64,000 nt of DNA from Martinezella tropici (lineage in GTDB: Bacteria; Pseudomonadota; Alphaproteobacteria; Rhizobiales; Rhizobiaceae): NCBI RefSeq assembly GCF_003287875.1, contig NZ_QMKK01000042.1, forward strand, positions 62,001-126,000, in the 5' to 3' direction. Below the pieces are notes generated by a model, which did not search any database, was not told the origin of the DNA, and saw only the letters and a program-made list of their open reading frames with translations. Of the stretch, positions 30,054-39,491 are shown piece by piece (the first letter of the stretch is position 1; each line of letters begins with the position of its first letter). A program made the position numbers and the translations under genes.

Positions 30054-31649
30054 ATGATGACACTCGGAAATCCATTGCGTCGGCTCATCCTGTCCGCACC
30101 ATTGATGCTGCTCGCGGCCTGGAGCGTGTTGGCCGCACCTGTGCAGGCCCAGGAGCTGCGGATCGCGACCTCGTACAAGCTGATGACGCTCGATCCGCAT
30201 TACGCGAACCTCAACGAGAACACGTCGCTGCTGTCCCATATCTATGAGCGGCTGGTCTACCAGGATGAGCACCTTGAACTGAGGCCCGAGCTCGCGGTCT
30301 CCTGGCGCGCCGTCTCCGACACGCAATGGGAGTTCAAGCTTCGCGACAATGTGCGCTTTCACGATGGTTCGGCCTTCACGGCGGACGATGTCGTCTATAC
30401 GATCGAGCGCATCCGCGATGTCCTGAAGCCACCGAGCGGCGGTTTTCGGTCCTATCTGACCGGGATCAAATCGGTTGCTGCAATTGACCCTCTCACCGTG
30501 GTCATCGACACGGACGGCAACCTCCCGAACCTGCCGCTGTCCTTCTCCTCGATCTTCGTCATGCACCGGCCGGCGCAAGGCGGCGTCCAGACCACCGAGG
30601 AACTCAATTCCGGCCGCCCTGTCGGCACGGGACCTTACACGTTCGAGAGCTGGAGCTCCGGCGAGACGCTGAAGCTTAGCAGGAATGATGACTATTGGGG
30701 CGGAAAGTCCGCCTGGTCCGCCGTGACGTTTCGGGTTATCGAAAGTCCCGCCGCACTTGTGGCGGCGCTCGCCACCGGCGACGTCGACGTGGCGGACGCC
30801 ATTCCCGCGCGTGATGTCGCCTCCCTGAACAATCGAGGCGTCAGAATCGCCAGCATCGGCGCGGCGCGGATCAATTTCCTGCAGTTCGACGTGAGCAGAG
30901 ATACGCTCCCGGGCGTCACGGGAAAGTCCGGCGAACCCATTCCCAATCCCTTCAAGGATCTGTCCGTTCGCCGGGCGCTCGCCATGGCGACCGATCGCGG
31001 GATCCTTGTCGACAAGATCCTCTCGGGCTATGGCACGGCCGCCGCGCAGGTCTTTCCGGCAGGCCTGCCAGGCACATCGGCCAGCCTGAAGCCGGAGGCT
31101 CCGAATTATGAGCAGGCGAAGGCACTGCTTGCGAAGGCAGGCTTTCCGAACGGCTTCAACGTCGTTCTCGCCGGACCCGCCGGCCGTTATCCGGGCGATG
31201 CCGAAAGCCTTCAAGCGATCGCGCAGAGCTGGGCGCGTATTGGCGTCAGCGTCCGGCCGATCGCCTCTCCGTTCTCGGTCTTCAATACCAAACGGGCGGC
31301 GGGCGAGTACGCCCTGTGGTATGGCGGCAGTTCAGGCGAAACGGTGGATGTCATCCTCGATGCGCTGCTTGCCTCCCCCAATCCCGGCCGTGGCACCGGA
31401 GCCCTGAACTTCGGGCATTATCGTAACGAGGCTTTCGACGCGATGCTCGCCAAGGCGGAAAGCATGCAGGGCGGGCCGGAGCGGAACAAGGCGCTTGCCG
31501 CGGCGACAGAATTCGTGATGGCCGACCAGCCGATCATTCCCCTCTATCACTTCCATCACATCGTCGGTTACGGGCCGCGGATCGCCTCCTACGTGATGCA
31601 TCCCCGTGGCTGGACGACCGCCATGCAGGCGCTGGCAGCGACGGAGTAA
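30054..31649 (+). CDS. Peptide ABC transporter substrate-binding protein (family 5)
   Basis: A 531-residue periplasmic binding protein of the DppA/OppA type. It has a Sec signal peptide ending near PVQAQE, then ELRIATSYKLMTLDPHYANL and the family-5 signature VSWRAVSDTQWEFKLRDNVRF. It captures peptides or similar ligands for the permeases that follow at once. ATG 30054 or 30057 is preferred to 29988, which would bury the signal peptide. It is the first gene of a five- or six-gene peptide-use cluster. Confidence 0.93.
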   Translation: MMTLGNPLRRLILSAPLMLLAAWSVLAAPVQAQELRIATSYKLMTLDPHYANLNENTSLLSHIYERLVYQDEHLELRPELAVSWRAVSDTQWEFKLRDNVRFHDGSAFTADDVVYTIERIRDVLKPPSGGFRSYLTGIKSVAAIDPLTVVIDTDGNLPNLPLSFSSIFVMHRPAQGGVQTTEELNSGRPVGTGPYTFESWSSGETLKLSRNDDYWGGKSAWSAVTFRVIESPAALVAALATGDVDVADAIPARDVASLNNRGVRIASIGAARINFLQFDVSRDTLPGVTGKSGEPIPNPFKDLSVRRALAMATDRGILVDKILSGYGTAAAQVFPAGLPGTSASLKPEAPNYEQAKALLAKAGFPNGFNVVLAGPAGRYPGDAESLQAIAQSWARIGVSVRPIASPFSVFNTKRAAGEYALWYGGSSGETVDVILDALLASPNPGRGTGALNFGHYRNEAFDAMLAKAESMQGGPERNKALAAATEFVMADQPIIPLYHFHHIVGYGPRIASYVMHPRGWTTAMQALAATE

Positions 31650-31654
31650 GTATC

Positions 31655-32632
31655 ATGGCCCTGGTTTCAGTCGCATTCGGAAGGCTTTCGCAAGCCCTCC
31701 TTCTCCTCCTCGCCATGTCGCTGATCGGCTTCATCGGGCTTCACAGCGTCGGCAATCCGGTCTTCAGCATCGTCAATATGGAAACCGCCACGCCCGAGGA
31801 TATTCAGCGCGCGACGATCGCGCTCGGGCTCGATCAACCGATCTGGCGCCAGTATCTCCTCTTCCTGGACAATGTCGTGCGTGGAAACTTCGGCACGTCC
31901 TACATCTATCACCTGCCGGCTTTCGCGCTGATCATAGCGAAGCTTCCCGCGACGCTTGAGCTCGCCTGTGTGGCGATGCTCATCGCGGCTCCGGTCGGCA
32001 CAGGAGTGGGGCTCCTTGCCGGCCGGAGGAAAGCTACGTCGCTCGATAAGACCATCTTGAGATCGAGCGTGTTCGCGCTGAGCATTCCCTCATTCTGGCT
32101 GAGCATGATGCTGATCCTCGTCGGCGCCATCCTGACGGGCTGGTTCCCATCCGGCGGCCGGGGTTCGACTGTGGCCATCCTGGGAGTGGAATGGAGTGTA
32201 TTCACCGCAAGCGGCTTGTGGCATCTCGCCCTCCCCGCCCTGGCGCTTGCAATCCCGAATATCGCGCTGATCGCCAGGCTGTCGCGCGCGGGCACGATCG
32301 AGGTCGAAAACCTGGACTTCACGCGGTTCTGTCGCGCCAAAGGGCTTTCCGCGCGAAGAATACTGCTTCGCCATACGCTTCCCAACATCAGCGTGCCGAT
32401 CGTGACGATCATAGGCCTGCAGTTCGGCGGCATGCTCGCCTTCGCGGTGGTCGTGGAATCGATTTTCGCATGGCCGGGCGTCGGTAAGCTGCTGATCGAT
32501 TCCATCCAGCTTCTCGACCGACCGGTGGTGATGGCCACCCTGACCTTCATCGCGGTCGCCTTCGTCGTGCTGAATGCCCTTGTCGACCTGTTCCAGGCCG
32601 TGCTCGACCCGCGCGTGCGCCTGTCTTCATAA
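31655..32632 (+). CDS. Peptide ABC transporter permease (DppB type)
   Basis: A 325-residue inner-membrane permease with about six membrane spans and the EAA loop (FTRFCRAKGLSARRILLRHT, followed by LPN) that docks the ATPase. It starts 5 bases after the binding-protein stop. The N-terminal segment and the ATPEDIQRATIALGLDQPIW periplasmic loop are characteristic of DppB/OppB. Confidence 0.95.
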   Translation: MALVSVAFGRLSQALLLLLAMSLIGFIGLHSVGNPVFSIVNMETATPEDIQRATIALGLDQPIWRQYLLFLDNVVRGNFGTSYIYHLPAFALIIAKLPATLELACVAMLIAAPVGTGVGLLAGRRKATSLDKTILRSSVFALSIPSFWLSMMLILVGAILTGWFPSGGRGSTVAILGVEWSVFTASGLWHLALPALALAIPNIALIARLSRAGTIEVENLDFTRFCRAKGLSARRILLRHTLPNISVPIVTIIGLQFGGMLAFAVVVESIFAWPGVGKLLIDSIQLLDRPVVMATLTFIAVAFVVLNALVDLFQAVLDPRVRLSS

Positions 32633-32643
32633 GGTGATCCATC

Positions 32644-33519
32644 ATGAAAGCTGAAATTCTCAAGGCGTTGAAGAGGCGTTCGTATCCGCGGGTCCTGACC
32701 GCATCCAATATCCTTCTCGCTGTCTATGTCCTCGTCGCCCTCGTCGCCCCGGTTATCGCACCGCAAGATCCCTATGATCCGCTGCAGATCTACGGCTGGG
32801 AGGCGTCCTCTCCGCCGGGCACATCGGGCAGTGGCGGCTATCTTTACCTGCTCGGGACCGACGGGCTCGGCAGAGATATCGTCAGCTGCATCCTGTATGG
32901 GCTGCGCATCAGCCTCATCGTATCGGTCACCAGCGCCGCCATCGCGGCCCTGATCGGACTGACGGCTGGCGTCAGCGCGGCCTATTTCGGCAAGTGGGTT
33001 GATATCGCGATCATGCGGCTGGTCGACCTGCAGCTCAGCCTTCCGACGATCCTCATTGCCCTGATCGCCATCGTCACGCTCGGGCCTGGAATGGACCGGA
33101 TCATCCTGGCCCTGATCATTGCTCAGTGGGCGACCTATGCGCGGCTGGCGCGCGGCATCGCGCTGAGTGAGGCGGGCAAGCCTTACATGGATGCCGCGCG
33201 CCTGCTGCGGATGCCGACCTCGCGGATCATCTTTCGCCACCTGCTGCCGAACAGCATCGCGCCGGCCGTGACCCTGATACCCATCGAGATCGGTCATGCC
33301 GTCGCGCTCGAAGCGACCCTGTCCTTTCTGGGCCTTGGAGTTCCGCTCGACAAGCCTTCCCTCGGCTCCACCGTCGCGAACGGGTTTCAGTATCTCCTGA
33401 CCGGCCAATATTGGATCAGCCTTTTTCCCGGTCTCGCTTTGTTTGGCCTTATCGCCAGCATCAACCTGGTCGGCGAGGATATTCGCCGCCGTCTCGACCC
33501 AAGGAGCCGCTTGCCATGA
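32644..33519 (+). CDS. Peptide ABC transporter permease (DppC type)
   Basis: A 291-residue permease partner of the preceding protein. GTDGLGRDIVSCILYGLRIS is the DppC/OppC signature near the first periplasmic loop, and PYMDAARLLRMPTSRIIFRH with LLPN is the EAA loop. Its stop overlaps the ATPase start (ATGA), indicating coupled translation. Confidence 0.95.
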   Translation: MKAEILKALKRRSYPRVLTASNILLAVYVLVALVAPVIAPQDPYDPLQIYGWEASSPPGTSGSGGYLYLLGTDGLGRDIVSCILYGLRISLIVSVTSAAIAALIGLTAGVSAAYFGKWVDIAIMRLVDLQLSLPTILIALIAIVTLGPGMDRIILALIIAQWATYARLARGIALSEAGKPYMDAARLLRMPTSRIIFRHLLPNSIAPAVTLIPIEIGHAVALEATLSFLGLGVPLDKPSLGSTVANGFQYLLTGQYWISLFPGLALFGLIASINLVGEDIRRRLDPRSRLP

Positions 33520-35189
33520 GCGATGAAAACGTGAAGACACCCCTGCTGCGGGTGAGAAACCTTGGCCTGCGTCACCTTTCGGCCTTCGGGCCGGTGACAA
33601 TCCTGACCAATGTGAGCTTCGAGCTCGATCGCGGTGAAATCCTCGGCATCATCGGCGAGTCGGGAGCGGGAAAATCTACGCTGGGCAATGCCGTACTCGG
33701 CCTGCTTGCACCGGACTTTCAGCAAACGGCCGGAACGATCGAATTCGATGGCAAATCCATCGGCGCCATGACGCCGGGCGAGCGCGATGCGCTTCGCGGG
33801 CGGCGGATATCGGCGATCTTTCAGGATCATACGTCCTCGCTCGATCCTCTGATGAGCGTCGGGATGCAGGTTGAGGAGACGATCCTGGCGGTGGACCGGT
33901 CGCTTCCAAAGCTTCAGGCGCGTGCACATGCCCTCGAACTCCTGGCCCGGGTTGGAATTCCCGACCCGGAACGACGATATGGCGATTACCCACATCAGTT
34001 CTCCGGTGGCCAAAGGCAGCGGATCGTCATCGCCATCGCGCTTGCCGGCTCTCCGGACATCATCATCGCCGACGAGCCGACATCGGCGCTGGATGCCACC
34101 GTCCAGAAACAGATCCTCGGGCTCCTTCGAACCCTCGTCGATGAGACCGACGTTTCGATCATCCTCGTCACGCACGATATGGGCGTCGTCTCCGAGATCA
34201 CCGACCGGGTCCTGGTCATGAGGAAGGGTCAGGTGGTCGAGCAGGATCAGACAGTGGCAATCCTGGACGCTCCACGAAACGACTATACGCGAAATCTGCT
34301 CGCGGCGGTGCCACGGCTACGGATCTCCGCGCCAGCTGTGAATGCGGGCCATGGCGGGGGCCAGGACCCATCTTCCCAGATCAGCGACCACCGGGACATG
34401 TTTCTCGTCGTAGAAGATCTTTCGAAGACCTTCTCGCCGCCGGGCTTGGCGTGGTGGCTTGGCCAGAACAGCCCGAAGTTCGCGCTGCGTGATGTCAGTC
34501 TCCAGCTGCAGCGCGGCACGATCACCGGCATCGTCGGTGAGAGTGGGAGCGGCAAGACGACGCTTGGCCGCATCGTCGCTGGCCTGGACACGGGGTCGAC
34601 GGGCAGGATCATCATCGGCGGAAGCGAGTACGACGTTTCGAAGAATGGCCGGCGCAGCGGTCTTCTCGGCCGCGTGCAAATGATTTTTCAGGATCCGGCC
34701 ATGTCGCTCAATCCCAGGATGACAATCGAGGAGACACTGCGCGAAAGCGTCCGGTTTGGCGCGGTTTCATGTCACGATGGGGAGCATAACGATCTCGTGA
34801 CGATGATGGATCGGCTCGGCCTCGCGCGAAACGTGCTAAGCCGGTATCCGCACCAGCTCTCAGGCGGCCAGAAGCAGCGCGCCTGCATCGCGCGAGCCCT
34901 GCTGGCAAGGCCGCAAATCATCGTGGCGGACGAACCGACATCGGCTCTCGACGTTTCCGTGCAGGCCGAGATCGTGAGGCTGCTGAAGGACACGATCAGC
35001 GAGCAGGACATAACGATGATCTTCATTTCCCATGATCTGGCCGTCGTGCAGCAGCTCTGTGATTCCCTTTACATCTTCAGGGATGGACGGGTGGAGGATG
35101 CCGGACCATGCGACGCCGTCTTCTCGCAATCCCGCAATCCTTACACGCAAACGCTCATCAGCGCCCGGCCTCACCGCTTCACGGCCTGA
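33516..35189 (+). CDS. Fused double ATPase of the peptide ABC importer (DppD-DppF)
   Basis: A 557-residue protein holding two ABC domains. The first has Walker A GESGAGKST, signature QFSGGQRQR and Walker B IIIADEPTSALD; the second has GESGSGKTT, QLSGGQKQR and IIVADEPTSALD. It therefore combines the usual DppD and DppF subunits. ATG 33516 overlaps the upstream stop; longer frames into the permease are rejected. Confidence 0.95.
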   Translation: MSDENVKTPLLRVRNLGLRHLSAFGPVTILTNVSFELDRGEILGIIGESGAGKSTLGNAVLGLLAPDFQQTAGTIEFDGKSIGAMTPGERDALRGRRISAIFQDHTSSLDPLMSVGMQVEETILAVDRSLPKLQARAHALELLARVGIPDPERRYGDYPHQFSGGQRQRIVIAIALAGSPDIIIADEPTSALDATVQKQILGLLRTLVDETDVSIILVTHDMGVVSEITDRVLVMRKGQVVEQDQTVAILDAPRNDYTRNLLAAVPRLRISAPAVNAGHGGGQDPSSQISDHRDMFLVVEDLSKTFSPPGLAWWLGQNSPKFALRDVSLQLQRGTITGIVGESGSGKTTLGRIVAGLDTGSTGRIIIGGSEYDVSKNGRRSGLLGRVQMIFQDPAMSLNPRMTIEETLRESVRFGAVSCHDGEHNDLVTMMDRLGLARNVLSRYPHQLSGGQKQRACIARALLARPQIIVADEPTSALDVSVQAEIVRLLKDTISEQDITMIFISHDLAVVQQLCDSLYIFRDGRVEDAGPCDAVFSQSRNPYTQTLISARPHRFTA

Positions 35190-35278
35190 GCCTCGGTCGG
35201 CCGTGCCGGCTTGAGCATCGGCGCACTTCAACATCGGTTTTCGGAATTGGTGGCATTCGCCACTGCAAAAGGTGACAC

Positions 35279-36562
35279 ATGAACAACAGCTTCACATTGG
35301 CCGTCACCGGCCAATCGCTCATAAAGCATGACATCCGCGATATCAGCGCTCCCGCTTTTCAGCAGGTTCGCTCGCTGCTTCATGGAGCCGATCTTTCGTT
35401 CACCAACTTCGAAGGGACAATCCTTGGACATCACGGCGGTTGGCCGCTCAAGGGATCATTCTTCGGATGCAGTGAGCCGGCTGTCCTGGATGCTCTGCGG
35501 TCAATCGGCTTCGGGGCTCTTTCGCTGTCGAACAATCATGCCTTCGATCTTGGACCGCCAGGCGTGCTGTCGACGTTGGAAGAGGTGGAGAAGCGGGGTT
35601 TCCTTCACGCCGGTCTCGGCTGCAACGCTCAGGAGGCCTCGCGTCCGGGCGTGGGGACCATCAACGGCCGACGTGTCGCGATCGTCGCAATGGATGGCGG
35701 CCCCGGCCCGGATTTCATGTATGCAGCGGATGCGGACAACGGCCGTCCCGAACGCCCCGGCGTGAACCGGCTTGGCCTGTCACAGGTGATCGAAGTGGAC
35801 GAAGACGCGTTCCGGCGGATCGGCGTGATCCGGGACCGGGTCGGCTACACGGCGATCGATCTTGCCAATGACAGCCAGCCAGACGATCCGCGCCGGCTGG
35901 CTCCAGACTGCGAGATCGGTATCGGGCGGGCGGTGTTTACGCGATCCAACAGGTTCGGCCGTGGCGTGAAGATCGATGAGCGCGACATGGCGAGAAATCT
36001 CGCGGCGATCGGCTCCGCCGCGGCGCACGGATCGCTGGTGGTCGCCTATCTGCACCACCATCACTGGGCCTCGGACTGGTACCAGATTCCTGAATGGGTT
36101 GGCGGTGTCGCCAGGCAATGCATCGATGCCGGCGCGGCCATGTTTGTCAGCCACGGCGCACCGGTTCTCCAGCCACTGGAGATCTATCGCGGCAAGCCGA
36201 TCTTCTACAGCCTCGGCAACTTTATCTTCCATGTCCGCTCGGAGAATTCGACCTGGACGGCGCCGGAGGTTTGGGAGAGCGTGATCGGCTCGTGCTCTTT
36301 CGACCGGAACAACAATCTGACGGACATCAACCTTCATCCCGTCATCATCGGCGGCGACGAGGGACTGAAGGACGGTGTGCTGGAGCGTCGGCTGGTGCCA
36401 CATCTGGCAATAGGGAAGAGCGCCGAGAGAATCTTGCGGCGGTTTTCCCAACAATCCGCCAGCCTCGGCGTCGATGTCGTGGTCGAGGACAATATCGGTG
36501 TCGTGCGGCTCCAGCCGGGGACATCAGGTTCAGAGGTCATGCGCGATCGCTTTGTGATCTGA
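35279..36562 (+). CDS. CapA/PgsA-family metallophosphatase-like protein
   Basis: A 427-residue protein of the CapA (PGA_cap) family, a calcineurin-like fold named for poly-gamma-glutamate synthesis. FTNFEGTILG, LSLSNNHAFDLGPPG and the histidine-rich AYLHHHHWASDWYQ are its metal-site motifs. No signal peptide is seen, unlike membrane-bound PgsA, so it is probably cytoplasmic. Its place between a peptide importer and peptidase T suggests a role in handling a gamma-linked or modified peptide rather than capsule synthesis; this is inference. Confidence 0.87.
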   Translation: MNNSFTLAVTGQSLIKHDIRDISAPAFQQVRSLLHGADLSFTNFEGTILGHHGGWPLKGSFFGCSEPAVLDALRSIGFGALSLSNNHAFDLGPPGVLSTLEEVEKRGFLHAGLGCNAQEASRPGVGTINGRRVAIVAMDGGPGPDFMYAADADNGRPERPGVNRLGLSQVIEVDEDAFRRIGVIRDRVGYTAIDLANDSQPDDPRRLAPDCEIGIGRAVFTRSNRFGRGVKIDERDMARNLAAIGSAAAHGSLVVAYLHHHHWASDWYQIPEWVGGVARQCIDAGAAMFVSHGAPVLQPLEIYRGKPIFYSLGNFIFHVRSENSTWTAPEVWESVIGSCSFDRNNNLTDINLHPVIIGGDEGLKDGVLERRLVPHLAIGKSAERILRRFSQQSASLGVDVVVEDNIGVVRLQPGTSGSEVMRDRFVI

Positions 36563-36649
36563 CACCCCGCTCGAATGCTATGATCGACGCGCCAAGAAAT
36601 GGAAATGCCGCGAATGAAGGCGGCATCTTCTTGGGTCAACCTGGACGGG

Positions 36650-37903
36650 ATGAAAAACATGCAAGTTCGAGACGAACTCGTCAGCCGATTTTTTCGCTAT
36701 GCGGCGATCGAGAGCCAGAGCGACGGCCGTTCTCAATTGCTGCCCTCATCGCCTGGGCAGCTGAAGCTCGCCGACTTGCTAGCTGAGGAATTGCGAACGC
36801 TCGGGGTTGATGATGTCCTGGTCGACGAGCATGCCATTGTCACGGGCGTGAAGCGTGGGAACAGACCGAAGGCTCCAAAAGTAGGCTTCATAGCCCATCT
36901 CGACACCGTGGACGTGGGCCTGTCCCCGGTCGTCCGCCCGCAAGTTCTTCGCTACGAGGGCATGGATCTTTGCCTCAATCGTCAGGAAGACATTTGGCTG
37001 CGCGTCGCCGAACATCCGGAGATCCGCCCCTGGACAGGAGAGGAGATCATCTTCAGCGACGGCACCAGCGTCCTGGGCGCGGATAACAAGGCGGCGATCG
37101 CGGTCATAATGACGCTGGTTGCTCGGCTCGACGCACAAGGCGATCACGGAGACATTTTCGTCGCCTTCGTGCCGGACGAGGAAGTCGGGTTGCGGGGATC
37201 CAAGGCGCTCGATCTTTCCCGCTTCCCTTGCGATTTCGCCTATACGATCGACTGCTGCGGGCTTGGCGAGGTGGTTCTAGAGACGTTCAACGCCGCAACG
37301 TGCGAAATCGTCTTCACCGGTGTCAGCGTACACCCCATGTCGGCGAAGGGCACCCTCGTCAATCCGCTGCTGATGGCGATCGACTTCATCTCTCACTTCG
37401 ACCGTTGGGACACACCTGAGCACACGCAGGATCGCGAGGGTTTTTTCTGGTTCAAGGATCTGATCGCAAACGATAGCGAGGCGACATTGACCGCCCTGAT
37501 CCGGGACTTCGACGAGGTCGGCTTCAATGTCCGCAAACATCGGATCGTCGAGGTTGCGGATTTGATTAGATCGCGATATCCGACTTGCGCGGTTCGTTGC
37601 CAGTTGGCTGATACCTATCAAAATATCGCCAGCAGCCTTTCCGCTGATAATCGTGCCGCAACGCTACTTTTCGAGGCCCTCGGTGATCTCGGGATCGAAG
37701 GGAAGCTCTTGCCCATGCGTGGCGGCACCGATGGTGCCGTGCTTTCCGCTAGAGGAATACCGACACCTAACTTTTTTACTGGGGCCTATAACTTCCATTC
37801 CAGGTTCGAGTTTCTACCCATAAAAGCCTTCGAAAGATCGCTGGATGTTGCGGCGCGAATATGTCAGTTGGCCACCAGGGAAAAGATACCGGAGTGCCAT
37901 TAA
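36650..37903 (+). CDS. pepT: Peptidase T-like M20 tripeptide aminopeptidase
   Basis: A 417-residue metallopeptidase. AHLDTVDVG supplies the first zinc ligand; GTSVLGADNKAAIAVIM and VPDEEVGLRGSKAL carry the bridging aspartate and catalytic glutamate; FTGVSVHPMSAKGTLVNP marks the dimerisation domain. The C-terminal GGTDGAVLSARGIPTPNFFT is typical of PepT. It would trim peptides brought in by the ABC importer upstream. ATG 36650 is the likely start; 36659 is possible. Confidence 0.9.
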   Translation: MKNMQVRDELVSRFFRYAAIESQSDGRSQLLPSSPGQLKLADLLAEELRTLGVDDVLVDEHAIVTGVKRGNRPKAPKVGFIAHLDTVDVGLSPVVRPQVLRYEGMDLCLNRQEDIWLRVAEHPEIRPWTGEEIIFSDGTSVLGADNKAAIAVIMTLVARLDAQGDHGDIFVAFVPDEEVGLRGSKALDLSRFPCDFAYTIDCCGLGEVVLETFNAATCEIVFTGVSVHPMSAKGTLVNPLLMAIDFISHFDRWDTPEHTQDREGFFWFKDLIANDSEATLTALIRDFDEVGFNVRKHRIVEVADLIRSRYPTCAVRCQLADTYQNIASSLSADNRAATLLFEALGDLGIEGKLLPMRGGTDGAVLSARGIPTPNFFTGAYNFHSRFEFLPIKAFERSLDVAARICQLATREKIPECH

Positions 37904-38163
37904 GAGGACATGACCCGCGACCTGTCGCTTTCGGAACCGTCCATGCTTCCGATGCGAAGTAGCTCAAGGCCAGTTTGTGGCAACTGGGCAGAGTAACTCA
38001 CCGCGGCGACGGTTGCGGTGGGGTAATGGCGAATGTGGAGTTCACGGTGGGCACCAGCCTGCAGATTTCCGGCCCGATTGCCTAATGATCCAGAGCGGAT
38101 GTCGGCAGGCCGTACAGCAGCAATTCATGCGCATCGAGAGCACGTGCCCGTGTCGAAATCGCG

Positions 38164-38319
38164 ATGTTGAAAATGATAGAGAATTTGCGGCAAGAAGGAT
38201 TTTTGATCGAGGAAATCGCGTTAGCTTTGGCCGACGCTTCGGAGGACTATGTTATCTTTCTCGCCAACGAGAAAGCCTCCACTAAAGTAAAGCCAATTTC
38301 GGTGCAGAGGCGCATGTGA
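38164..38319 (+). CDS. Possible 51-residue protein in the pepT-lacI gap
   Basis: MLKMIENLRQEGFLIEEIAL then ALADASEDYVIFLANEKAST reads as a natural amphipathic helical protein. The open frame continues a short way upstream (VEIAM). There is no clear ribosome site before ATG 38164. The rest of the 550-base gap (37904-38453) has no gene I can support. Confidence 0.3.
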   Translation: MLKMIENLRQEGFLIEEIALALADASEDYVIFLANEKASTKVKPISVQRRM

Positions 38320-38417
38320 AATCGCATCCTGAAGTTGGGACGATGAGAGGCCTGCACCTTGCAGGCCCGTCCTTGGCGTACGTGGCACGCTTGACACATT
38401 GAGAACGTCGTTTTATT

Positions 38418-38439
38418 GATACGTATCACTAATACGTAT
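38418..38439. promoter_or_regulatory. Paired palindromes upstream of the LacI gene
   Basis: GATACGTATC (38418-38427) is a perfect 10-base palindrome, and ATACGTAT (38432-38439) repeats its core. They lie 15 to 36 bases before the lacI-family start codon. LacI-type repressors bind such symmetric sites, so an autoregulatory operator is likely. Confidence 0.55.
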
Positions 38440-38453
38440 AAATTACATAAGCG

Positions 38454-39467
38454 ATGACAACTGGACGGGCAACGCAAAAAGATGTGGCGAGGGCTGCGGG
38501 GGTCTCGCAGGCTACGGTTTCCATGGTGCTGAGCGGCGGCGGAGCATCCATTCCCGCGGAGACATGGGAGCGCATCACCAAGGCGGCAAAGGACCTTGGC
38601 TACGTACCAAACCGTTTTGCGCAAGCGCTCAAGACGAGCCGCACGATGACCATTGCCTGCATCGTGCCCGACATCACCAATCCGTTCTATCCGTCTTTGA
38701 TCCGCGGCATTCAATCGGTCGCTGACGGTCAGAACTACGATGTGATCACGGTAAACACGGACGGGACGCCCGAGCGCGAACGTCATTTTCTCGATTGGGC
38801 CCGACAGGGTCGTGTCGATGGCGTAATCGGCGTCTTCTTCACGCTGAAGGCCAAGGATTTCAATCCCTTAGTCGAGGCCGGCGTTCCCATAGTGAGAATT
38901 GAATCATCCAAGAAGCGCGGTGGCGAAATCCCGATCGACGACATCTATGTCGACAGCAGGGCGGCGGCGCAGACGGTGACGGAATATCTGCTGGGCCTCG
39001 GTCATAAGCGCATCGCGCTGGTCGCCGGTCGCGGCGGTCCACAGGCCCACCGTATCGAGGGCTATCGTAAGGCACTCGCAGAGTTCGGCCATCCCGACCA
39101 TGTTGTTACTGATGATGAATTTTCCGAGATGGGCGGTGTCCGAGCGGCTGAGAGCATCCTCGGCGGCGACTTCAGACCGACCGCCATCTTCGCCGCAAAC
39201 GACCTGATGGCGATCGGAGTGATGCAGTCGCTGCGCGAGCGCGGCATCCGCATTCCCGAGGATATCGCCGTCGTCGGTTTCGACGATATTTCCGCCGCCA
39301 AGCTCGTCACCCCGACGCTGACGACGGTCGCGCAGTTTCAATGGAAAATGGGAGAACGTGCCGCGCAGATGCTGATGGAACGCCTGCGCGGAGAGAAGAC
39401 CGGTGCTGGAACCGCCGTTGAAATGCCCTTCGATCTCATTGTCAGGGGTTCGACGAGCAACGAATAA
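38454..39467 (+). CDS. LacI-family transcriptional regulator
   Basis: A 337-residue repressor: the N-terminal LacI HTH with hinge (QKDVARAAGVSQATVSMVLS), then a periplasmic-binding-protein-like ligand domain (IACIVPDITNPFYPSLIRGI; AIFAANDLMAIGVMQSLRER). It is 24 bases upstream of a carbohydrate ABC importer and probably represses that operon until a sugar-like ligand binds. Confidence 0.94.
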   Translation: MTTGRATQKDVARAAGVSQATVSMVLSGGGASIPAETWERITKAAKDLGYVPNRFAQALKTSRTMTIACIVPDITNPFYPSLIRGIQSVADGQNYDVITVNTDGTPERERHFLDWARQGRVDGVIGVFFTLKAKDFNPLVEAGVPIVRIESSKKRGGEIPIDDIYVDSRAAAQTVTEYLLGLGHKRIALVAGRGGPQAHRIEGYRKALAEFGHPDHVVTDDEFSEMGGVRAAESILGGDFRPTAIFAANDLMAIGVMQSLRERGIRIPEDIAVVGFDDISAAKLVTPTLTTVAQFQWKMGERAAQMLMERLRGEKTGAGTAVEMPFDLIVRGSTSNE

Positions 39468-39491
39468 AACCAAATCGGGAGGAGAAAACCG

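Noticed and set aside
31909..33600. 563-codon minus-strand frame opposite the peptide permeases
   Set aside because: It is a GC-rich shadow of two clearly identified permease genes, with charged low-complexity content.
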